A program made the translations under genes and the position numbers. Positions 34,159 to 41,534 of a DNA stretch of 64,000 bases are shown in pieces. The stretch covers positions 2,294,001 to 2,358,000 of the forward strand of contig NZ_CP108054.1 of assembly GCF_036173125.1 (NCBI RefSeq), given 5' to 3'. The notes under the pieces were generated by a model. The model searched no databases. It saw nothing but the letters and a program-made list of their open reading frames with translations, and was not told the DNA's origin. Each line of letters begins with the position of its first letter. Position 1 is the stretch's first letter. The DNA comes from Streptomyces sp. NBC_00286 (GTDB taxonomy: Bacteria; Actinomycetota; Actinomycetes; Streptomycetales; Streptomycetaceae).

Positions 34159-35538
34159 ATGTCCACCACACGACGCCAAGTACTCGCCCGCTCCGGTGCC
34201 CTGGGAGCGGGCATCGCGTTCTCCGGCGCCCTGTCCGAACTCTTCGTCGGTACTACGGCCACCGCGCTCGGCCACTCCGGATACGGCCCCCTCGTCCCCG
34301 ACCCGAAGGGCCTGCTCGACCTGCCGAAGGGTTTCCGCTACCGCGTGCTGTCCCGCGAGGGCGACGAACTCCGCTCCGGCGAGGGCAAGGTGCCCAGCAA
34401 CCACGACGGCATGGCCGCCTTCGCCGGACGTTCCGCGGACAGGCACTCAGGCCGCGTCCACCTGGTCCGCAACCACGAGAACCGCAACACCGCGAAGCTC
34501 GCCGTCCCGACGGTCAAGGGGCTGACGTACGACCCGGAGGGCAAGGGCGGCTGTACGACGCTGACGCTCGACGCGCGCGGGAAGGTGCTCGAGGAATGCG
34601 TCGCGATCGCCGGTACCGCCGTCAACTGCGCGGGCGGACCGACCCCTTGGGGCACCTGGCTGACCTGCGAGGAGACCGAGGACAAGGCCGGCACGAACGG
34701 CTACACCAAGGACCACGGCTTCATCTTCGAGGTCGACCCGGCGGACCCGCACCGCACCGGCGCCGTGCCCCTCACCGCGATGGGCCGCTTCCAGCACGAG
34801 GCGATCGCCGTCGACCCGAAGCGCGGCATCGTCTACGAGACCGAGGACGCCTTCGAGAAGCCCTTCGGCCTCTTCTACCGCTTCCTGCCCAACAAGCCTG
34901 AGGGCGGCCGCGGTTCGCTCCGCGCGGGCGGCCGGCTCCAGGCGATGCGCGTGCCCGGCGTACCGGACCTGTCCAAGATCCAGGAGACGGGCGCCACCTT
35001 CGACGGCATCGAGTGGGCGGACGTACCGGACCCGCTCGCCGCCCAAACCCCCATCCGCCTCCAGGACTTCGGCCCCAAGGGCATCACCCACGCCCAGAAA
35101 CTGGAGGGCTGCTACTGGGGCGGCCGGAGCGTCTACTTCGTCTCGTCCTTCGCCCGCAGCGACGAAGGCTCCGCCGCCGACCACTACGGCCAGATCTGGC
35201 GTTACGACCCTGCCGCCCGCCAACTCACCTTGGTGATCGTCTTCGGCCCCGACACCGACGTACAACTCCCTGGCGAGTCCCCCGACAACATCGCCCTCGC
35301 CCCCTCCGGCGGCCTGATGGTCTGCGAGGACGGCGAAGGCGCCCAGCACGTGTACGGCGTGACGCGGCGCGGAGAGGTGTACGCGATGGCCCGCAACCGC
35401 CAGAACGTGGGTACGCCCGAGGAGCCGGAGTGGGGCGAGTTCGCGGGCGTCACCTTCTCGCCGGACGGCAAGACGATGTATGTGAACTGCTACGCGCCGG
35501 GAACGACGTTCGCGGTGACGGGTCCCTGGCGTAGGTAG
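34159..35538 (+). CDS. PhoX-family alkaline phosphatase (DUF839), Tat-exported
   Basis: 459 aa. Twin-arginine signal TTRRQVLARSGALGAG (about residues 3-18) with cleavage probably near ALGHS. PhoX landmarks: KGFRYRVLSREGDEL, VPSNHDGMAAF, LVRNHENR, GGPTPWGTWLTCEETED, HEAIAVDPKRGIVYETED, and at the end SPDGKTMYVNCYAPGTTFAVTGPW. This is the calcium/iron-dependent PhoX type rather than PhoA. It should act outside the cell on phosphate esters. Candidate PhoP site upstream. No close operon partner. Confidence 0.92.
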   Translation: MSTTRRQVLARSGALGAGIAFSGALSELFVGTTATALGHSGYGPLVPDPKGLLDLPKGFRYRVLSREGDELRSGEGKVPSNHDGMAAFAGRSADRHSGRVHLVRNHENRNTAKLAVPTVKGLTYDPEGKGGCTTLTLDARGKVLEECVAIAGTAVNCAGGPTPWGTWLTCEETEDKAGTNGYTKDHGFIFEVDPADPHRTGAVPLTAMGRFQHEAIAVDPKRGIVYETEDAFEKPFGLFYRFLPNKPEGGRGSLRAGGRLQAMRVPGVPDLSKIQETGATFDGIEWADVPDPLAAQTPIRLQDFGPKGITHAQKLEGCYWGGRSVYFVSSFARSDEGSAADHYGQIWRYDPAARQLTLVIVFGPDTDVQLPGESPDNIALAPSGGLMVCEDGEGAQHVYGVTRRGEVYAMARNRQNVGTPEEPEWGEFAGVTFSPDGKTMYVNCYAPGTTFAVTGPWRR

Positions 35539-35706
35539 CCCCGCCCCGCCATGCGGTGCCGAGCGCGGGCAGTCGGCGGCTTGAACCTGTCGATTCATCA
35601 CCCCTGCTGCTGAAAGCGATCGAATCCTCGTGTTGGACGGCGAAAACGTCGAGGTGGAGGCTGGGCCGTACCGAATGAACCCCCAGGAGCCCCAGGAGGA
35701 ACCTCC

Positions 35707-36579
35707 ATGCAGACACGCAACCTCGGCGAGGTACAGGTCGGCGCGATCGGTCTGGGCGCCATGCCGATGTCCATCGAGGGGCGCCCCGACGAGCGGCGTT
35801 CCGTCGCGACGATCCACGCCGCGCTGGAGGCGGGCGTGACCTTGATCGACACGGCGGACGCCTATCACCGGGACGCGAACGAGGTCGGTCACAACGAGTC
35901 CTTGATCGCCCGGGCGGTCGCCGAGTACGGCGGCGACACGTCTGACGTACTGATCGCGACGAAGGGCGGTCACCTGCGTCCGGGCGACGGCTCGTGGACA
36001 CTGAACGGCTCGCCGGAGTACCTGAAGAAGGCCTGCGACGCGTCGCTGGAGCGGCTCGGTGTCGAGGCCATCGGCCTCTACCAGTTCCACCGGCCCGACC
36101 CGAGGGTCCCGTACGCGGAGTCGGTCGGGGCGATTCGCGATCTGCTGGACGCGGGCAAGATCCGCTTCGCGGGCATCTCGAACGCCGACCCCGACCAGAT
36201 CCGGTTGGCCAACGAGATCCTCGGTGGCCGGCTGGTGAGCGTACAGAACCAGTTCTCGCCCGCTTTCCGCTCCAGCGAGCGGGAGTTGGAACTGTGCGCG
36301 GAACTCGGCATCGCGTTCCTGCCGTGGAGCCCGCTGGGCGGCATCGCCCAGGCCGGCGAGCTGGGCTCGCGGTTCGCCGCGTTCGCGGACGTGGCGCAGG
36401 CGCACGGGGTGAGCCCGCAGCAGGTGTGCCTGGCGTGGATGCTCGCGAAGGCGCCGGTGGTGATCCCGATTCCGGGCTCCTCCCGGCCGGAGACGATCCG
36501 CGACTCGGTCGCCGCGGCCGAGCTGACGCTGTCGGCCGAGGAGCTGTCCCGCCTGGACGCGGTTGCCTCCGGCGGTTGA
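35707..36579 (+). CDS. Aldo/keto reductase
   Basis: 290 aa, single TIM barrel. The catalytic tetrad is visible: Asp in LIDTADAY (about residue 49) with Tyr at 54, Lys in LIATKGGH (about 83) and His in LYQFHRPD (about 118). The NADPH-binding end is PIPGSSRPETIRDSV. Start supported by AGGAGGAACCTCC. The preceding 170-bp gap holds nothing clear. Substrate unknown. Closed by a strong hairpin at 36638-36674. Confidence 0.92.
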   Translation: MQTRNLGEVQVGAIGLGAMPMSIEGRPDERRSVATIHAALEAGVTLIDTADAYHRDANEVGHNESLIARAVAEYGGDTSDVLIATKGGHLRPGDGSWTLNGSPEYLKKACDASLERLGVEAIGLYQFHRPDPRVPYAESVGAIRDLLDAGKIRFAGISNADPDQIRLANEILGGRLVSVQNQFSPAFRSSERELELCAELGIAFLPWSPLGGIAQAGELGSRFAAFADVAQAHGVSPQQVCLAWMLAKAPVVIPIPGSSRPETIRDSVAAAELTLSAEELSRLDAVASGG

Positions 36580-36637
36580 GCGGTTGGGTTCGTTGTCGAC
36601 TGACGGTTCGTCGTGGCTGGTCGCGCGAACACTGAGC

Positions 36638-36674
36638 GCCCCCAACTACGTGAGCAAGGCGCATAGTTGGGGGC
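36638..36674. terminator. Hairpin between convergent AKR and GntR genes
   Basis: GCCCCCAACTA (36638-36648) pairs perfectly with TAGTTGGGGGC (36664-36674). It can terminate both convergent units. Just upstream, GTCGTGGCTGGTCGCGCG (about 36610) is an inverted scrap of the dispersed element. The rest of the 270-bp gap has no further signal that I can see. Confidence 0.75.
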
Positions 36675-36852
36675 CTCTTGCTTGTGTGGAGTAATTGTCA
36701 AGAGCTGTGGATCGGCTGACTGGTGATCAGGCTGCGTCGGTCTCGGGTCGCTCGAACAGGGGGCCGTTCGCGAATCGCCCGACAAGCGTCGAATTGCCCG
36801 AGCCGCTGGTGCTGTCGTTTTCTATGAGCACGAGGGCTTGGCCTGGGTGAGC

Positions 36853-37299
36853 TCACAGATCCGGCGATGCCGTGCGTCCATGCGGCGGCCGAGCATCCCT
36901 CACGTCGACCAGCCGGGGCGCACCGCGCTCTCGGGGCTCCGGCGTGGCCATCCCCGTCCGTACGAGCCCGAGGATCTCCTCGTCGCTCAGGCCGAGTTCG
37001 CGCGATGCGCTGACCAAGGTGTCCACGTAGGTGAGGAGGCGGGCGCGGGCCGACGTGCCCTGGTTGTCCAGGACGACCGCGCCGCGCCCACGGCGGAGCT
37101 CGATCATGCCCTCGTTGCGGAGACGCTGGTAGCCGCGGAGAACCGTGTGGATGTTGACATCGAGGGACTCAGCGAGCGCGCGGGCGGAGGGGAGGCGGTC
37201 GCCGGGGGCCACCTCGCCGTCGGCGATCGCGAGCCGGACCCGCGCGGCGATCTGGTCGCCGAGCGGGGTGGCGGAGCCGGTGTCGACCCGGATGAGCAT
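36853..37299 (-). CDS. Short GntR-family regulator (YtrA type)
   Basis: 148 aa. The winged helix has PLGDQIAARVRLAIADGEVAPGDRLPSARALAESL, NIHTVLRGYQRLRNEGMIELRRGRGAVV, then only a short dimer helix (LLTYVDTLVSASRELGLSDEEILGLV), the layout of the YtrA subfamily that controls ABC transporters. The tail after about residue 125 is Arg/Pro-rich and poorly conserved in look. One base separates it from the upstream DUF1648 gene, so the two are co-transcribed. A remnant of an ABC ATPase lies upstream on the same strand, which fits a former transporter operon. Confidence 0.88.
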   Translation of the reverse strand: MLIRVDTGSATPLGDQIAARVRLAIADGEVAPGDRLPSARALAESLDVNIHTVLRGYQRLRNEGMIELRRGRGAVVLDNQGTSARARLLTYVDTLVSASRELGLSDEEILGLVRTGMATPEPRERGAPRLVDVRDARPPHGRTASPDL

Positions 37300-37300
37300 G

Positions 37301-38269
37301 TCAGTGCCTCACGGTGGTGCGGAGCAGGGAGTTGAGGAGGGCTGCGGCCGTCGCGGAGTCGTCGACGGTGACGGCGAATTCGCGACCGCTGGTGCGCCGT
37401 ACTACCAGGGCCTCACCGGAGCGCACCACTACACCGGTGGCGTCGGGGCGGATGCGGTAGCCCCAGCCGCCGAAGTCCGCAGCCGGGCGGATGTCGCGGC
37501 TCACGGCCAGGTCCATCTCGGCGAGCGGGACCCGGGTGCGGGGCCATGGTGCCACGGCGGGTGACACGGTCAGGCCGCGCGGGCCCGCGGTGACCTGGAG
37601 CCGGGAGGCGCCGAGCATGAGCAGCCCGAGGAGCAGAAGCGGTACGGCGACCGCCCATCCCACAGGCGGGAGCAGCACACAGCCGACGGCAGCCACCAGC
37701 AGGCCGAGGAGTTGGGCAGGGCGGGAGGAAACGGTACGGGTCCAGCCCACGATCTCGCCCTCGGCGAGGGCGGGGCCGAGGACGGGGGCGTTCCCGGCGG
37801 TCGACAGCCGCCCGCTGTCGGGCAGGCGTAGCGCCCGCGCGGTCAGCCATCCTGCCCCGGCCGCCGCCGCGCCCGCCGCCGCGGCGGCGGCCATGTGCCA
37901 CAGCGGCATCCTGGTGGCGGTGGCGTTCCCGCCTGCGTCGGCGTTTACGAGCAGCACCGAGGCAAGGGCCCCGCCGAGCAGCCCGGCGAGCCCGTACCCG
38001 ATGGTGAGCGCCCAGCGGGTGAACGCTCCGCGGGCCGCGCAGATCCCGGTGAACAGCGCGCCGGTCCCGGTGAGCGCCCCGACGCAGGCGGCCAGGAACC
38101 AGGTGGTGCTGGTGAAGCGGTCGGGTGTGGTGCCCGCGAAGTGGATGGCGAGCGGGTCGGGCAGCCGGTCGCGCACGACGGCGAACAGGGTCAGGTCGGC
38201 GATGAGCGCGACGGTGAACGGAAGTGCGGCCAGCGCGGCGAGGGTGCCGCGTCCTGCGGAGCGAGTCAT
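37301..38269 (-). CDS. DUF1648 membrane protein
   Basis: 322 aa. N-terminal DUF1648 pattern DRLPDPLAIHFAGTTPDRFTS is clear, between hydrophobic segments. Six helices in all, two near residues 175-215 (LLGLLVAAVGCVLLPPVGWAV and following). The C-terminal about 100 residues are soluble and beta-rich with GWGYRIRPDATGVVVRSGEALVV, a PH-like domain common in these proteins. GGGGG precedes the ATG. Usual partner of YtrA-type GntR regulators, with a possible role in sensing cell envelope or antibiotic stress; unproven here. Confidence 0.83.
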   Translation of the reverse strand: MTRSAGRGTLAALAALPFTVALIADLTLFAVVRDRLPDPLAIHFAGTTPDRFTSTTWFLAACVGALTGTGALFTGICAARGAFTRWALTIGYGLAGLLGGALASVLLVNADAGGNATATRMPLWHMAAAAAAGAAAAGAGWLTARALRLPDSGRLSTAGNAPVLGPALAEGEIVGWTRTVSSRPAQLLGLLVAAVGCVLLPPVGWAVAVPLLLLGLLMLGASRLQVTAGPRGLTVSPAVAPWPRTRVPLAEMDLAVSRDIRPAADFGGWGYRIRPDATGVVVRSGEALVVRRTSGREFAVTVDDSATAAALLNSLLRTTVRH

Positions 38270-38279
38270 TTTTACCCCC

Positions 38280-38302
38280 TTGTTCGCGTCATACTAGAAC
38301 AA
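38280..38302 (-). promoter_or_regulatory. Inverted-repeat operator in promoter of DUF1648-gntR operon
   Basis: TTGTTC (38280-38285) and GAACAA (38297-38302) are separated by 11 bases. On the minus strand TAGTAT inside the spacer is a good -10 box, 20 bases before the start region. This fits autorepression by the GntR protein of the operon. Confidence 0.5.
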
Positions 38303-38391
38303 CTTTCGGAGGTGGTGCCAGTGTGCCGCTCACCGGCTTCAGGGGCGATAGTCCGAGCAATTGCCAAAACCTGCAGGTCAGTTGAAGTTGT

Positions 38392-38690
38392 TCAGGCTGC
38401 GTGAGCTTCGGAGCGTTCGATCATCTGACCGTGCTCGAAGCGGGCGCCGGACCGCACCAGGGCGACCAGATGGGATGCCGTTCACGGCCCGCCAGCGGAC
38501 CTGGGCGGACTCGACCAGCTTGAACACCATGGCCAGGGCTGTGGCCGCACTGCCGGCCCCCCCGGGTGGCCTTCGTCCGCAGCCGGACCGTCGCGCGGCT
38601 TCCAGCGCGGCGGCAAGCATCCTCCGGGCGCCCTCGCGGACGATCTCGTCGATCAGGGAGCCGTTAGGAGTGGCGCCGTCGGCATTGACT
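38392..38690 (-). pseudogene. Internally deleted, frameshifted IS256-family transposase remnant
   Basis: Minus-strand reading gives VNADGATPNGSLIDEIVREG and ARRMLAAALEA, the N terminus of Streptomyces IS256-type (Mutator) transposases, then after about 15 unrelated residues jumps to ALAMVFKLVESAQVRWRAVNG, the extreme C-terminal region. A frameshift follows, and the correct ending LVALVRSGARFEHGQMIERS continues in the next frame to a TGA at 38392-38394. More than 300 internal codons, including the DDE residues, are gone. No terminal repeats could be matched with confidence. Confidence 0.8.
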
Positions 38691-38729
38691 ACGCCTGAGC
38701 ACGGGCGTGCCTTCCCGACCCGCGCTGCG

Positions 38730-38848
38730 AACGCGGGCCTGCGTGCCGGGGGCCAGTGTCAGGTCGACTCCGCGCAGGACCAGGGGCCGCCGAGGCCATA
38801 GCGGCGACCGACTCCCTCAAGCAACCACTCGCGGTTCATGCGGGCCAT
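38730..38848 (-). pseudogene. N-terminal fragment of an ABC transporter ATPase
   Basis: From the ATG at 38837-38839 (or 38846-38848) the minus strand reads MNREWLLEGVGRRYGLGGP, then after a one-base frameshift VLRGVDLTLAPGTQARV. This is the classic start of an ABC ATP-binding subunit just before the Walker A loop, which is absent. The fragment ends about 40 bp from the IS256 remnant, so transposition or later deletion probably removed the rest. It lies upstream of the GntR/DUF1648 operon on the same strand. Confidence 0.65.
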
Positions 38849-38910
38849 CGTCGCCCATACGTTCGGCCATGCGCAGAAGAACCGATCTTGCGCCTGGCAG
38901 ACTTGAGGGC

Positions 38911-39711
38911 GTGAGCAGCGAGCAGACGGCCACCTCGGGTGGCGGGGTCGGTGGTGAGGACAGTCCCTTCCGTCATGAGTTGACCCACCGCGACAAGGCG
39001 CCTCAGTACGTGCTGCCGTTGGTCGTACGTATCGAGCGGAGCGAGCCCCCGGCGCGTACGGACGCGCTCGAAACCGCTGCCCGCGCCGTTCTGGTGATGC
39101 TCAGCGACGAGCGGTCGCAAGGGGACGGGGAGTGGGCGCAGGCCATGCGGGACTGGCAGGACGCCCGGATCCGCAAGGTGGTGCGGCGGGCGCGGGGCGC
39201 CGAGTGGCGACGGGCCGAAGCCCTGCCCGGCATCACGGTCACCGGCAGGTCGGCCGAGGTCCGCGTCTTTCCGCCGGTCCCGCTGGACGGCTGGCCCAAG
39301 GACCTGGCCCGCCTTCAAGTCTCCGGGACGGAACTCGACGACCCGGAAACACCAGGGGACCCCGACCCGACGGCCCCCGTGCTCTGGATGAGCCCCGATG
39401 TCGACATGTCGGCCGGTAAGGCCATGGCCCAGGCCGGTCACGGCGCCCAGCTCGCCTGGTGGGAACTCCCCGACGAGGCCCGCAAAGCCTGGAGCGACGC
39501 CGGCTTTCCCCTCTCGGTCCGCACCGCGCGTCCCGCCCTGTGGGCCCAACTCACCACGAGCGGGCTCCCGTTGGTACGCGACGCGGGCTTCACGGAGATC
39601 GCGCCCGGGCTGACGGTCGCCGTCGAGGGATACGACCGGGCCGGCGCCCTGCCGGAACGCGTGCGCCGACCGGTCACCTGGCGCCGAGACGGATCGAACA
39701 GCATCACTTGA
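38911..39711 (+). CDS. Pth2-type peptidyl-tRNA hydrolase domain protein
   Basis: About 266 aa from a GTG at 38911. The N-terminal about 160 residues are an actinobacterial extension starting TATSGGGVGGEDSP, with YVLPLVVRIERSEPPARTDALE. The C-terminal part has the PTH2 pattern: VLWMSPDVDMSAGKAMAQAGHGAQLAWW, in which Met-Ser-x-Gly-Lys and the His are the family landmarks, and LVRDAGFTEIAPGLTVAVEGYD. It may release stalled peptidyl-tRNA; the long N-terminal part is unusual for archaeal Pth2 but common in Streptomyces homologues. Convergent with the channel-like gene, 6 bp apart. Confidence 0.8.
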   Translation: MSSEQTATSGGGVGGEDSPFRHELTHRDKAPQYVLPLVVRIERSEPPARTDALETAARAVLVMLSDERSQGDGEWAQAMRDWQDARIRKVVRRARGAEWRRAEALPGITVTGRSAEVRVFPPVPLDGWPKDLARLQVSGTELDDPETPGDPDPTAPVLWMSPDVDMSAGKAMAQAGHGAQLAWWELPDEARKAWSDAGFPLSVRTARPALWAQLTTSGLPLVRDAGFTEIAPGLTVAVEGYDRAGALPERVRRPVTWRRDGSNSIT

Positions 39712-39717
39712 ACCGGA

Positions 39718-41064
39718 TCAGGTGTCCTGCTGATGACAGCACCGCGCCGCGTGCGGCCACTGCGTGAACGACCCGTTCTCGCGCTCCACCAACAACCGCC
39801 GGCCCTGTGGCAGCACTCCGCGTGGCCGCAGCCCGGTCAGGCTCGCGGTCGTGTAGGCGGCGCTCAGGCTGGCGAGGTCGCGGACGATGCCGATGCTGAA
39901 CAGGGACTGGGTCTCGGCGATGGCCTCGTGGTCGCCCGCCCGTATGACGACCCGCAGATCGGGTGCGACGGCCCGTGCGGCCACGGCCACCGCGATGTTG
40001 TCCAGGTCGTCGGAGGCGACGGCGGCCATGGCCTGGGCCGTGTCGAGGCCGAGCTTCCGCAGTACGAACCTGTCCCGGGCGTCGGCGACGACGACGGGGA
40101 TCCCGAGTGCCTTCGCCAGCCGGAGGTTGGGGGCCGCCGGGTTGCGTTCCACCGCGATCACACCGAGGCCTAGCGCCTGCAACCGGGTGCACAGCCGGAG
40201 CCCGACCTGTCCGAAGCCGACGACCACGACGTGGCCCGCCCGGGGAAGCGCCCTGGGGCCCACCATGCCGATCGAGCGCGGGGCCAGCAGGCGGTCGACC
40301 ATTCCGGCGGTGAAGACGGCGGTGAACACGATGGTGATCAGCATGGCGAAACTGCTGAACACCAGGTAGGCGGTCCCGCCGTGCGCGGCCGCTGGGCCGA
40401 CGGTCGCCAGGATGCGCGCCGCTTCGAAGAGGGCTTCCACCGGCGACCGGTGGTTGAGGGTGACGGCCCAGATCCAGTCCGCCAACAGCACCGCGAAGAG
40501 ACCGGCAAGTCCGGTCAGCATGATCCGTGAGCTGCCGTCGTGGGGCCGTAGCTGGCCTCTGATCTTGCCGAGGCGGGCCCGGTATCGCAGGGAGCGCGGC
40601 GGCCGGTACGGCTCGAGACGTACGGCTTCCTCGCCCCAGCGGGCGCCGACATGCCCCGAGGGCGTCCCGTGGAGCGCCAGCAACTCGGGCTGGAGACAGG
40701 CCGCCAGCAGGACGGGGGCGGCGACATCGGCCGGTGAGGTCACCCGGCAGTTGGGAACCGTGCTCTCGAGCTGGCCCGCGACCGTCCGGTCGAAGACCGT
40801 CACCACCAGGGCGACGCCCGGACGGATGTGCTCGACGGCGAGCGCGTAGCGCAGGGACTCGGCGTCGTCGTCGAAGAGGACCGCGACGCCGGCCACATTC
40901 CGGTCCAGGGCCTTGCGCAGTTCGTCGTCCGTGGGCTGGGTCAGGTGGCACACGTCGTTCTCCGCCGACTGCAGAGAACCGCAGACCCTGCGCGCCGCAT
41001 CGCCGCCGATCACGACGTAGTACTGCTGCTCCGCCTCGCCCTCAGAGAACGAAGACGCAGTCAT
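39718..41064 (-). CDS. RCK (TrkA-N) ion channel-like protein with degenerate selectivity filter
   Basis: About 448 aa from the ATG at 41062-41064. Order: an N-terminal RCK-like Rossmann domain (residues about 14-150, YYVVIGGDAARRV), two membrane helices (about 185-205 and 240-265) flanking a pore-like loop AARILATVGPAAA, and a C-terminal TrkA-N domain with VVVVGFGQVGLRL (GxGxxG). A potassium channel would have TVGYGD; here the filter is TVGPAA. Thus it looks like a channel scaffold with altered selectivity or a regulatory subunit. Its start overlaps the end of the small Cys-rich gene by 23 bases, suggesting coupled translation. Confidence 0.82.
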   Translation of the reverse strand: MTASSFSEGEAEQQYYVVIGGDAARRVCGSLQSAENDVCHLTQPTDDELRKALDRNVAGVAVLFDDDAESLRYALAVEHIRPGVALVVTVFDRTVAGQLESTVPNCRVTSPADVAAPVLLAACLQPELLALHGTPSGHVGARWGEEAVRLEPYRPPRSLRYRARLGKIRGQLRPHDGSSRIMLTGLAGLFAVLLADWIWAVTLNHRSPVEALFEAARILATVGPAAAHGGTAYLVFSSFAMLITIVFTAVFTAGMVDRLLAPRSIGMVGPRALPRAGHVVVVGFGQVGLRLCTRLQALGLGVIAVERNPAAPNLRLAKALGIPVVVADARDRFVLRKLGLDTAQAMAAVASDDLDNIAVAVAARAVAPDLRVVIRAGDHEAIAETQSLFSIGIVRDLASLSAAYTTASLTGLRPRGVLPQGRRLLVERENGSFTQWPHAARCCHQQDT

Positions 41065-41239
41065 CTGAGCGGTACGGGTCGCAGTCGAGGCATCGGAGCG
41101 TCTGGCAGCCACCGCATCGGGTGAGCGATCGCCCGCAGTGGCATGTGGGGTCACTCGGATCCTCGGATTCCTGGTCCACATCCGGTCGGCGGCGGGTGCC
41201 GGCGGTTCCCGGCACGGGACGACTGCTGGCGAAGCTCAT
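41042..41239 (-). CDS. 65-aa Cys-rich putative zinc-binding protein
   Basis: A small gene with GGGAG eight bases before the ATG at 41237-41239. The sequence has CHCGRSLTRCGGCQTLRCLDCD, that is seven Cys in about 22 residues with two CxxC pairs, plus one further Cys near the end. It looks like a small zinc ribbon. Stop overlaps the RCK gene start, so the two are likely coupled. I know no named family. The 300-bp region upstream (41240-41534) carries its promoter region and the end of the kinase unit; nothing else is evident there. Confidence 0.6.
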   Translation of the reverse strand: MSFASSRPVPGTAGTRRRPDVDQESEDPSDPTCHCGRSLTRCGGCQTLRCLDCDPYRSDDCVFVL

Positions 41240-41534
41240 GGACTACTCCCATCGGGGTGGAGCGCGGTTGGCGGGGCACGGTGACACGGCGCGGGCGCAT
41301 ACAAACAGCCGAGAGCAGTACGGGATTGAAGGCTCCCTTGGCGGCGGAGCAGGCCGAACTCGTCGGCGAAGCTGGGCGGGGATCACCCGCGCGGATTGCC
41401 GCAACACCGAACGTAGGGCGATCCCGTCTCTCCCGCTATGAGCAGATGTCACGCCCCTGACTCCCTCGAGTCCGACAGATGCTCAAGGGCCGTGGCGCAT
41501 ACCGGGGCACCCGCCGCCAGTCTCCCCGCGGCGT

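Noticed and set aside
41243..41452. 69-codon minus-strand frame upstream of the Cys-rich gene
   Set aside because: No ribosome site, no recognisable domain, ordinary codon bias for shadow frames; probably promoter region.
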